Origin: Hafnia psychrotolerans
GTDB taxonomy: Bacteria > Pseudomonadota > Gammaproteobacteria > Enterobacterales > Enterobacteriaceae
Direction of reading: 5' to 3'
Assembly (NCBI RefSeq): GCF_014639435.1
Contig: NZ_BMFZ01000009.1
Coordinates: 36,432 to 100,431 of the forward strand
DNA length: 64,000 nucleotides
A program made the translations under genes and the position numbers. This document shows positions 9,984 through 19,400 of this stretch, in pieces (position 1 is the first letter of the stretch; each line of letters opens with the position of its first letter). The notes under the pieces are model-generated. The model saw only the letters and a list, made by a program, of their open reading frames with translations. It did not search any database and was not told the origin of the DNA.

Positions 9984-10167
9984 GGAAGTGACTGACAGGA
10001 AGGAGCTTTTATCTAAATCCGATTTATTCACTAAGGCAGTAATTGCTTATAAAACATTGAATATTTCTCGACTCCCGAAAAATGCTTTCTAGATCAATAG
10101 AGCATGCTCAGAAAAATAGCATATTAATGGCAATGTGAAGAGAGCATTAAATCCGTTACGTGAGCAA

Positions 10168-10190
10168 AGCCAGCAGTCTGCTGGCTTTTT
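10168..10190 (+). terminator. Rho-independent terminator
   Basis: Stem AGCCAGCA/TGCTGGCT around a GTC loop followed by a run of T, in the + direction. It faces the end of hcp (minus strand) and has no intact gene before it on the + strand, so it probably belonged to a gene lost from the island. Confidence 0.7.
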
Positions 10191-10217
10191 TCTGACTATT
10201 GTAATTGCTTATATCGG

Positions 10218-10703
10218 TTAGGCTCTTACGTTCCAATCGTCTGTATACTGCACGTTGCCATCAACATAACGCCAAGTGATTTTATCGTACATTAAGGAAA
10301 CTGATTCCATGTGATTGATCTGCGAATTACCCGACATTTTAGTGTTTGGCATTCCTGGATTGATGCCTGTGATTTTCACACCCTCAATAGTCATGATAAA
10401 GTAGCATTCCTCTTGCCCCGCATGGTTGATGCGATACCAGCGAATCTCCGCACTTTTCAGCGTCTGACCCGTAGCAACGGCCTTGTAAAGATACGGGCTG
10501 GAACTATCAAACTCCTTTTCAATCATCATTGGAGAGTGAGAGCGCTTACCCGTGATCTTACCGTTGGCACTGTCTACCGGAATATTCAGGCCATGGCTAA
10601 AACCTACAATCTCAATACTACCTTCACGGTCTTGAACGTCTACAGATCCTTTGATATCGGCACCACCATCGTCTTTAAGCCACATATAAGCGGGAATAGG
10701 CAT
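10218..10703 (-). CDS. hcp: Hcp-family type VI secretion tube protein
   Basis: Hcp hexamers stack into the inner tube of the type VI secretion machine and carry small effectors in their lumen. 161 residues, starting MPIPAYMWLKDDGGADIKG, with the family features VGFSHGLNIPVD, ANGKITGKRSHSPMMIEKEFD and a C-terminal YVDGNVQYTDDWN. The start at 10703 follows AAGGAG; the longer frame is the end of the upstream gene's region. It lies 1 base after the membrane-protein gene and is the last gene of a three-gene minus-strand unit. No tssBC, vgrG or clpV lies in the window, so it is an orphan hcp that would need a core system elsewhere in the genome. Confidence 0.92.
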   Translation of the reverse strand: MPIPAYMWLKDDGGADIKGSVDVQDREGSIEIVGFSHGLNIPVDSANGKITGKRSHSPMMIEKEFDSSSPYLYKAVATGQTLKSAEIRWYRINHAGQEECYFIMTIEGVKITGINPGMPNTKMSGNSQINHMESVSLMYDKITWRYVDGNVQYTDDWNVRA

Positions 10704-10704
10704 G

Positions 10705-11226
10705 TTACAAACTCCTTTTGGTTGTGATTTTCGTCGTGATGAACCAGTAGCAAACAATCGTTAATAGCAGGTTAAAGCCCACTATTGCCGTTATAATGAA
10801 AGTCGAATACGTTTTCCCATTGGGAAAGACAGATTGATATGGCAGAAAGCGGAATAGCCCCCAAAACAGAAAGGCAAAAACGAAGAATTTCACAAACCGC
10901 CTTAAAGTGGATACTGCCCACTCTTTCAGAAGTCTTGGAGGATCAACTTCGCGCGTAATCGCCTTATAAGCGGTAATAATCGCGCTGAAGATTGGAACAC
11001 TGATCAAGATGTTTATCAGGATACCAAAGTAATCATGTAGCGATTCCCACACCTCTGAATCAGGCTCGCCCAATATGAAACGAATCACTTTACTGGCACT
11101 CTGGAAATCGAATAACCCTGTGAGCGAGTCAATTAAACCATCATAGGGAATTACCTTAGCAGCGATCAGCATAACCACGGCGAACAGTGCTATCTTGATG
11201 AATAAACTAAGGACATGTTTTGCCAT
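10705..11226 (-). CDS. Four-span membrane protein, likely immunity protein to the adjacent Tlde1-like effector
   Basis: 173 residues, not recognised as a named family. Four hydrophobic segments at about 5-27, 68-90, 112-130 and 142-163, with basic loops (TLRRFVKF; TTKITTKRSL at the end). The start overlaps the effector stop by 20 bases, so both are made from the same message in an effector-first order typical of toxin-immunity pairs. A membrane-embedded or periplasm-facing inhibitor suits a toxin acting on peptidoglycan. The immunity role is inferred from position only. Confidence 0.7.
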   Translation of the reverse strand: MAKHVLSLFIKIALFAVVMLIAAKVIPYDGLIDSLTGLFDFQSASKVIRFILGEPDSEVWESLHDYFGILINILISVPIFSAIITAYKAITREVDPPRLLKEWAVSTLRRFVKFFVFAFLFWGLFRFLPYQSVFPNGKTYSTFIITAIVGFNLLLTIVCYWFITTKITTKRSL

Positions 11227-11722
11227 TGGCGATCACCTCAATCGTGCCATATGCCTTCAATTTCCTCATACAAGGGACATCCATTTTCTGAGTCCTTAGC
11301 AGAGCATTGCGTAACATGGCAAAATCTGAATCGTGCGGGAGAGTGATACAACCTTCTGAGAGAACGCCAGGGTGCAAACGGAAGTTTCCGCGCTTAACGC
11401 CTTCTATCCATATGTAATCGTCAATTCCCCAATCATCCCGCCATAGTGCAAACCATTCCGAATGTTTGAACGTAGCGCCGCTGGCAAAGTGATTGTAGAT
11501 ATCTCTGACACCTGCACTCACCTGCGATTTGAGTCCACCTTCTGGACGGTCAACAATCCAGTATTTACCGGCTGGCACTGGCCCCATCTTAGGGATCATT
11601 CCACATGCCCCACGGTTACGGTATGCACCATCGCCAGAGAACGCTAAAAACGTGCCAACCCCGGGAAATGATAAAGGGGAGTAATGTGCATCGTTGATTA
11701 CAAACCTTCCATGTAGAGCCAT
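11207..11722 (-). CDS. Tlde1-like type VI effector (DUF2778, L,D-transpeptidase fold)
   Basis: 171 residues. The sequence MGPVPAGKYWIVDRPEGG and the motif RLHPGVLSEGCITLP (His117, Ser122, Cys125) identify the DUF2778 family, which has an L,D-transpeptidase-like fold. The characterised member, Salmonella Tlde1a, is a type VI effector that cuts and exchanges D-amino acids in peptidoglycan peptides of rival cells. The N-terminus has no signal peptide, as expected for a cargo protein. It is first in the unit effector, membrane protein, Hcp, which suggests that this Hcp is its carrier. Family assignment is firm; delivery by the adjacent Hcp is inference. Confidence 0.87.
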   Translation of the reverse strand: MALHGRFVINDAHYSPLSFPGVGTFLAFSGDGAYRNRGACGMIPKMGPVPAGKYWIVDRPEGGLKSQVSAGVRDIYNHFASGATFKHSEWFALWRDDWGIDDYIWIEGVKRGNFRLHPGVLSEGCITLPHDSDFAMLRNALLRTQKMDVPCMRKLKAYGTIEVIANGKTCP

Positions 11723-11919
11723 AAACCACCTAATATCCTTTTATAAGTTGTGGCTATAATATCCCCCTATTCAATAGGTTTTCCAGGTTAACCACCTGAT
11801 TTTATGCAATAGAATTATAATACACCCTATGGGCATACCAACAGAAAGTCAGTTAACCATTTCCTTATACTGATCATCTTTGATTTGGTGAACACCACTG
11901 TTAATCAGCGTTGAATTTT

Positions 11920-12069
11920 GATCAGCAGGAAATATTTACCACCTTTGAGGTTTTCGACCGTTTTATCACTAAAACCATTGACCCCGCGCATTTGCCTGCG
12001 CCGGTGGAAAAGCGGGTTGAAGAAGTAATGCGCCCCAAAGCCCCCGTCTATACCGTGCGCTTAGAGTGA
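11920..12069 (+). pseudogene. C-terminal remnant of an unidentified gene
   Basis: A + frame of 49 codons ends at 12069 and reads ITKTIDPAHLPAPVEKRVEE and PKAPVYTVRLE. It has coding character (proline and charged residues, higher GC than its surroundings) but begins directly after an in-frame stop and has no start or ribosome-binding site. It looks like the tail of a larger protein whose front was deleted. I do not recognise the family; a type VI accessory or effector gene is possible from context. Confidence 0.45.
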
Positions 12070-12184
12070 CAATTTCGACGTATCTAAGTGCTATCCGGTC
12101 ACTGAGATACGCTGTTTATTCTGTGTATCAGTCCCTCTTTTGAACCACCTCTCATACGCGGCAAAACTCTTAATAGGTGATGAA

Positions 12185-12634
12185 ATGGATACAACCGAAG
12201 AGTTAAATGGAACATACTTCTACCACGGAGAAAGCAATCTATCTCCGGGTGAACTTTTTGATGCCATTTTTCTTGAACAATTTTGTGATGAACTTGGTAT
12301 AGGCATTGATTCAGGTGCTGCTATTCTTGCTGGTCAGCCGTGGTTAAAGACGCGCCAGAAGCCAAGAGATGCACAGATTGGCACAAGCATTGCATCAAAG
12401 TACGCAAGAATAATCCTACGAGATGCTCGTTTACCTTTTGGTTTACGGGTCAAAACACCTGTCGGTTTTACAATGAAGAAAACCAATAAACTTGCCGCAG
12501 TCATCGCTCGTTATGTTCCGTGGTTAGGCTGGATTGGTCTTGTGAACTCAATTTACCAAGCATCAAGAAAAATACAGAATAAATATAATCTGATAGCCCG
12601 TCCGAAAGACAGAATACAGTGGACATATTTTTAA
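12185..12634 (+). CDS. Unrecognised protein with C-terminal hydrophobic segment, coupled to DUF1493 gene
   Basis: 149 residues from the ATG at 12185, which has AGGTGA just upstream; a TTG start 15 codons earlier has no ribosome-binding site. The N-terminal half is acidic (MDTTEELNGTYFYHGESN, SPGELFDAIFLEQFCDEL), the middle is polar, and the C-terminal part has the hydrophobic stretch LAAVIARYVPWLGWIGLVNSIYQ followed by a basic tail. The VPWLGW segment resembles C-terminal regions of polymorphic toxins, but I cannot name a family. Its stop overlaps the next start (TAATG), so the two proteins are made together. AT-rich composition fits the island. A toxin with downstream immunity gene is one reading. 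Confidence 0.7.
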   Translation: MDTTEELNGTYFYHGESNLSPGELFDAIFLEQFCDELGIGIDSGAAILAGQPWLKTRQKPRDAQIGTSIASKYARIILRDARLPFGLRVKTPVGFTMKKTNKLAAVIARYVPWLGWIGLVNSIYQASRKIQNKYNLIARPKDRIQWTYF

Positions 12635-12966
12635 TGGGTACAATTCAAGACCAAGTGCTGGCACTGTTCAGGGAAGAGATCCCCGGATATTTGGATAAAC
12701 ACTGGAAAGAAATCCCTTTGGAGCTTGATTTTGATTTATTTGATGCTCCCGGAGATGACCTACATGAGGTCTTGGATAAATTTGAGAAAAGATTTAACGT
12801 GGATTTATCTGGTGTAACATGGTCTTGTTATTTTCCGTGGGAAAATACTCCGCTATTAACACGATGGTTCAAGGCAAAACGAGAAGAGGTAGAGCAAACA
12901 CGTCAACCTTTAACCGTGAGGATGTTTGCTGAATCAGCAAAGGCAGGAAAATGGATATATGACTGA
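12634..12966 (+). CDS. DUF1493-family protein
   Basis: 110 residues. The acidic helical sequence EIPLELDFDLFDAPGDDLHEVLDKF followed by FNVDLSGVTWSCYFPWE is characteristic of the enterobacterial DUF1493 family, which has an acyl-carrier-like look but no established function. The start at 12634 shares one base with the upstream stop; the alternative start five codons earlier lies inside the upstream gene. Translational coupling to the preceding gene and the type VI context suggest a partner or immunity protein, which is inference. Confidence 0.8.
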   Translation: MGTIQDQVLALFREEIPGYLDKHWKEIPLELDFDLFDAPGDDLHEVLDKFEKRFNVDLSGVTWSCYFPWENTPLLTRWFKAKREEVEQTRQPLTVRMFAESAKAGKWIYD

Positions 12967-13466
12967 ATAAACCCCTATCATGCAAATCCGTTATTAGATT
13001 AAAGCCAGTAATCACGCTGATTCTTTTCTTTTTATTATGAGTGTTCTCCCATATCTTTTATTTACTGAGAATAAATTAATAGGATTCCCGGAAGAAAACA
13101 GGAAGTCTCCGCCTTTGCCCCTTTTCCTCACGTGCCATCTTCTCCGGCCATCACTGTCGTTGACCAAACGAGTGCGAACAGCGATAGCCCAACGAGTTTC
13201 ATCAGCATGATTTTCTCCTTTTTAACGAAATGAATGAATGTGCCACTACCACAACGGTTATAGCTAACGACAGGTTACCGTTTTTATAGGGTTGCGAGAA
13301 AAGGAGAACGGTAAAAAAAGGGGGGAAATATTCGCTATTTTTAACGCTTTTACTTACCCTTCCTTACAAAGATTATCACTCCCAAACTGCCAGCCCATTT
13401 TCTACACTCAATACTCCCGTGGCACGCAGGCACTCCGCTCCGGAATGACAGCAAAAGGTTAAAATA
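12967..13466. other. Intergenic region before the alpha-2-macroglobulin gene
   Basis: 500 bases. Apart from a 27-codon minus-strand ORF (listed separately) it holds an inverted repeat TTACCGTT (13275-13282) / AACGGTAA (13307-13314) with a 24-base purine-rich loop, which could be a regulator site or mRNA structure. I see no convincing promoter hexamers for the downstream gene. Confidence 0.5.
13128..13208 (-). CDS. Possible 26-residue secreted or membrane peptide
   Basis: The minus strand has AAGGAG 7 bases before an ATG at 13208 and an ORF of 26 codons: MLMKLVGLSLFALVWSTTVM followed by AGEDGT. It looks like a complete signal peptide ending at VMA, with only a few residues after it, so it is either a membrane-inserted small protein or a signal sequence whose mature domain was lost. 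The very good Shine-Dalgarno and the hydrophobic profile argue for translation; no family is recognised. Confidence 0.45.
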   Translation of the reverse strand: MLMKLVGLSLFALVWSTTVMAGEDGT

Positions 13467-16400
13467 ATGGATTTATTACGGTTTTTGCTTCGCCTACCCT
13501 TCACTCTTATTAAAGGCGCGTGTTGGGTTATCGCTAACGTCTTCTGGCTGATTGGGCGGATATTACGTCCGATAGTGGGAAATATTCAGTGGCGTGCGCC
13601 CGATTGGGCGGTAAAGAGTGCCAGCGGTGTGAAAGGTGTTTTGGGCCGTCTGGAGCGCAGGGTGAATAACCACCCGAAGTCGGTCGGCGCGGGGGTTTTA
13701 TTGCTGGTGCTGTTGGCTGTCGGGGGCTTTTACGGTTATCACGTCTGGCTCAACCGCCCGCAGCCGATTGAACCGGCACCGCTGGTCTACCAGAAAACCA
13801 CACTGCGCGTGTCCGGTCCGCAGTTGATTAACTACAACACCAACAGCCGCCTGCCGCAGGAAATCGCCCTTAATTTCAGAAATTCGGTGGCACCGATCAC
13901 GCTGGTGGGTAAAAACATCAGTCAGGGTATCAGCCTCTCGCCGGCGGTTGACGGGCAGTGGAAGTGGCGGAATGCCTCGACGCTGGTATTTACCCCGAAA
14001 GCCCCGCTACCAATGGGCACAACGTACAAAATCACGCTCGATCCCGCCAAACTGTTGGCGCCGCAAAGCAAGATCACCCAGACCGATTATGACGTCAAGG
14101 TACCGTCGTTTAATTATCAGTTGGGTCAGGCCGAGTACTATCAGGACCCGCAAGATCCCAAAAAACGCAGCGCCATTTTCCGCGTACAGTTCAACGCGCC
14201 AGTAGACGTTGCCAGCTTTGAAAAACAGATTTCGCTGGGGCTGATTGAAGGTAAAGATAAGCCGGAGAAAAAGCTCAATTACTCGCTGGTCTATGACGAT
14301 AAAAAACTCAACGCGTGGGTGCATTCCGAAGCCTTGCAAGCGCTCGACCACGGCGGTTCCGTACATATAGCCATTGGCAAAGGCGTGAAATCCACCGCAC
14401 CTGGGCAGCCAACGGCGGCACAGAAGAACAATTGGGTAGCGGTGCCCACGCTCTACAGTCTGACGGTGAAAGATGTCAGCGCCACCGTGGTGGACACCAG
14501 TGATAACAAAGGTGAACGCGCACTGATGGTCACCCTGAGCGATGCGGTAAAAGATAAGGAGATTGGCAGCGCGGTAAAAACCTGGCTGTTGCCGCAAAAG
14601 AATCCAAAAAACAGCGACAATAATGACGATGACGAAAATGCGATCTATCCGTGGAGTCTCTCTGAAGTCGACACCCGCACGATCAACCAGTCTGCACCGG
14701 TCAAACTGACGCTCAATGATGCCGAGCAGGAGTATCAGCCGCAGTTCAGCTTCAAGTTTGATGCTCCCGCCAACCGCTATATGCTGATTGAAATAACCAA
14801 TACCATGACCTCGTTCGGCGGCTACAAAATGCCGGAAAAACGCTATCAGTTGGTGACGGTGCCGGACTATCCGACCTCGCTGAGTTTTATGTCACAAGGC
14901 TCACTGCTGTCGATGAGCGGAGAGAAGCAAATCAGTGTGGCGGCGCGAAACGTTCCAGGCCTCAAGCTGGATATTAAGCGAGTGATCCCAAGCCAGCTAC
15001 AACACATTGTGTCGTTCAAAAGCAGTGACTACTCCTCGGCGCAGTTTAATCGTTTGGGCGATGAATATTTTACCGAACACTTCGAATACACCCGCGCAGT
15101 GAATAATGACAAACCGGGTGAAGTCAGTTATCAGGGCATTGATCTGTCACGTTATCTGTCAGATAACCCGAACGCTCGACGTGGCGTCTTCCTGCTGACC
15201 CTGACGCCGTGGGATCCCTCCGCCAAAAAAGCGAAAACCGACGACGACGCCCAAGAAGATCAGTACAGCAACGATGAAGATGAGAGCCAAGAGGCGGCGG
15301 GCGACTCACGTTTTGTGGTGATCACCGATCTGGGCATCATCAGCAAACGTTCACAGGACAAAACCCGCGATGTGTTCGTGCAATCAGTGCATTCCGGCCT
15401 GCCGGTGTTCAATGCCAACGTGTCGGTGATCGGCAAAAACGGCGTGGTACTGTTGTCTCAAACCACCGACCCCGATGGTCATGCCCGCTTCCCTGCGCTT
15501 GACGTTTATAAAAACGAGCGCCAGCCGGTGATGTTCCTGGTGGAAAAAGAGGGCGATGTCTCCTTCCTGCCGACCGGCGAATACAATGACCGTGGTCTGG
15601 ATCTGTCACGCTTTGATATCCGTGGCGAAGAAACCCCGTCCGATCCTCGCACCCTAAGCAGTTATCTGTTCTCCGACCGTGGCGTTTACCGGCCCGGCGA
15701 CACCTTTAATATCGGCCTGATCACCCGCACCGCTGAATGGGGTAATAGCCTGGCGGGCGTGCCGGTGCGCGCGGAAATCCGCGACCCGCGCGATACCCTG
15801 ATGAGCACCCAACCGTTGACGCTCAACGCCAGCGGCTTTAACGAACTGAGTTATGCCACCAGCGACAGCTCGCCGACCGGCGAATGGAATGTCTATCTGT
15901 ACTTGATTAACAAAGACCAGACGGGCAAAAATCAAGACGCTTCTACCCTGCTCGGCCACGTGTCCGTTAACGTCAAAGAGTTCGAACCGGACCCGCTTAA
16001 AGTCAAACTCGATCTGACGCCGAACCGCAAACAGGGCTGGGTTAAGCCGTCTGAGCTGAAGGCCAATATCGACGTACAGAATCTGTTTGGTACCCCGGCG
16101 CAGGCGCGCCGGGTGACCTCTAAATTGACGCTGCGCCCCATGTATCCAAGCTTCGATCAATTCCCGGATTATTTGTTCTACGAGAACCGTACCAACAGCG
16201 ACGGCTTTGACACTGAGTTGCAGGATCAAACCACAGATGTCAACGGCAAAGCGGCGATCCCACTGGACCTGAAATCCTATGCGGATGCCACTTACCAGTT
16301 ACAACTGATCTCCGAAGCCTTTACCGCCGGCAGCGGCCGTTCCGTGGCCGCCACGGCCCGCGTGCTGGTGTCGCCGTATGATTATCTGGTCGGCGTGAAA

Positions 16401-19400
16401 GCCGACGGCGATTTGGGTTACATCAATAAAGGGGCGGAACGTCATCTCAATCTGATTGCGGTGAATCCTTCACTGGAGAAAGTCGCCCTACCCGACCTGA
16501 CGCTGTCGTTGATCGAACAGAAATACATTTCCGTGCTGACGAAGCAGGACTCCGGCGTTTACAAGTACCAGTCGAAAATGCGTGAAATTCCGGTTTCTGA
16601 TCAGGCGCTGTCGATTGCCGCTACCGGTCAGGATCTGCTGCTGGAAACCCGTCAGCCGGGGGATTACGTGCTGGTGGTGAAAACCGCGCAAGGTCAGGTG
16701 CTGAACCGTATCGCTTACAGCGTGGCGGGCAATGCCAATCTCAGCCGTTCACTGGATCGCAATGCCGAACTGAAACTCAAGCTCAATCAGACCGAATACC
16801 AGCCGGGCGAAGAGATCGAGATTGCGATCAACGCACCTTACACCGGCAGCGGCCTTATCACCATCGAGAAAGACAAGGTGTACAGCTGGCAGTGGTTTAG
16901 AACCTCCACCACCAGTTCGGTACAGAAGATCCGCGTTCCAGCCAATATGGAAGGTAACGGCTACCTCAACGTGCAGTTTGTGCGTGACGTGAATTCAGAC
17001 GAAATCTTTATGAGCCCACTGAGCTATGGGGTGATACCGTTCAAAATCAGCACCCGTGCACGTAAAGCCGGGCTGCAACTGAGCTCACCGGACGTAATTA
17101 AGCCGGGCCAGGAGCTGCCGATCATCGTCAATACCGACTCACCGCAAAACGTGGTGGTGTTTGCCGTGGACGAAGGCATTTTGCAGGTAGCGCGCTATAA
17201 GCTAAAAGATCCGCTGGAGTATTTCTTCCGCAAGCGTGAACTGAGCGTACAAAGCGCGCAGATCCTCGATCTAATTTTGCCGGAATTCAGCAAGCTGATG
17301 TCACTGACCTCAGCGCCAGGCGGTGATGCCGGTGAAGGGCTGGACCTGCACCTTAACCCGTTCAAACGTAAACGTGACAAGCCGGTAGCCTATTGGTCTG
17401 GCATCGTGCCGGTCAACGGCCAGGCGCAGTTTAACTACCCGGTGCCGGACTACTTCAATGGCAAAATCCGCGTGATGGCGATTTCCGTCACGCCGGACAA
17501 AATTGGTACGGCGCAAACCGGCACCACGGTGCGTGACAACTTCATCATGACACCCAATGTGCCGTCGATGGTCGCACCGGGCGATGAGTTTGATGTCAGC
17601 GTCGGTGTGAGCAATAACCTGGAAAACCTGGGCGACCAGCCGATAGCCATCAGCGTAAATCTGACACCGCCGCCGCAACTGGAAGTGGTTGGCAATGCTA
17701 AGCAGTCATTGTCGTTGGCCGCCAAACGCGAAGGCTATCTCACCTTCCGTCTGCGCGCCAAAGCGTCACTCGGCGATGCACCGCTGGTGTTCGAGGCGAC
17801 CTACTCGGATAAAAGTAGCCGCCGCGTTATCAGCACCTCAGTGCGTCCGGCCATGCCGTTCCGCACTCAGTCGGTGATGGGCCGTATGAGCGGTAAAAAC
17901 CAGACGGTGGATAATCTGCGCAGCATGTTTGACGCCTTTGCCAAACGTGATGCCAGAGTGTCAAATTCACCGTTGGTGCTGACCAGCGGGCTGGCACAAT
18001 ATCTGGAAGATTATCCGTATTACTGTTCTGAGCAGATTGTCAGCCGCTCGATTCCGCTGATCCTGCAAAGTAAGTATCCGGAAATGAAAGGCAAGCTGAG
18101 CCAGTTGGATGTCAACACCCAGCTTAACAGCCTATTGCGCACCCTACGTTCGCGGCAAAATGACAGTGGCGCGATTGGTCTGTGGCAGTCCTCGCCAATC
18201 GCCGATCCGTTCGTAACACCGTACGTGGTGCAGTACATGTTGCTGGCAAAATCAGCAGGTTACGCGCTGCCCGCCGGCATGCTGGAAGATGCCAATGTGG
18301 CGCTGCGCGAATTGGCGGCCAGTAAATATGATGACCTGTATCATCTGCGTCTGCGTGCCTTTGCCGTGTATCTGCTGACCCTACAGGGCGAAGTCACCAC
18401 CAACTCGCTAGCCTCGGTGCAGGACAGCTTGCAAACCCTGTATACCAAAAGCTGGCAGACTGACCTCAGCGCGCTCTATCTGGCGTCTTCATACCGTCTG
18501 CTGAAAATGGACGATGAAGCCAACAAATTGTTGCAGCCAAGCTGGAATGAACTGAGCAAAGCCTACAACACGGCGTGGTGGTCACAAAATTACTTCGACC
18601 CGCTGGTGCAGGACGCTACGCGTTTGTATCTCATCACTCGTCACTTCCCGGAAAAGGCCAAGTCGATTCCGCCGCAGGTGCTGGAGAACATCGTGCGTTC
18701 GCTGAAAGAAGAGCGCTACACCACCTATTCCTCTGCCATGAGTATTCTGGCGCTGGACAGTTATTCCAGCCAGATAGCCCAACAGACAAGTGCCGGGGAT
18801 CTGAGCATTAGCGCTGTCAGCAAAAATAAAACGGTGACGCCGGAGGTGATTTCCACCTTACAAGGCCTGTTTGCCCAAGGCAGCTTCAGTGCCGATGCGC
18901 AGGCGATTCAGTTCACTAATCCGAACGATACACCAGCCTGGTACGTGGTGACACAGTCAGGTTATGACGTACAGGCACCGCAAAAAGCCATTTCACGCGG
19001 TCTGGAAATCAGCCGTGACTACACCGATGCACAGGGCAATGCGGTCACACAGGTCACGCTGGGTGAGAAGATCAATGTGCATCTTAAAATCCGCGCCAAT
19101 GCAAAAGAGGGACTGAGCAATCTGGCGATTGTTGATCTACTGCCAGGAGGATTTGAGGTGGTTCAGCAAACGGCACCAGAGCCAGAAAGTACCGAAGACC
19201 GCAGCAGCGACAGTCAGGCCGACAGCGGTTGGCGTTCACCGATTGCCGCAGGCGGTTCAACCTGGCAGCCGGACTACAGCGATGTGCGTGATGATCGGGT
19301 GATCATCTATGGCAGTGCCAGCACCGACATGCAGGAGTTCGTTTATCAGATCAAATCGACCAATACCGGCAGCTTCGTTATTCCTCCCGCGTTCGGTGAG

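Noticed and set aside
13275-13314. Inverted repeat TTACCGTT/AACGGTAA as a terminator or operator
   Set aside because: Loop of 24 bases and short arms; noted in the intergenic entry but not strong enough as a separate site.
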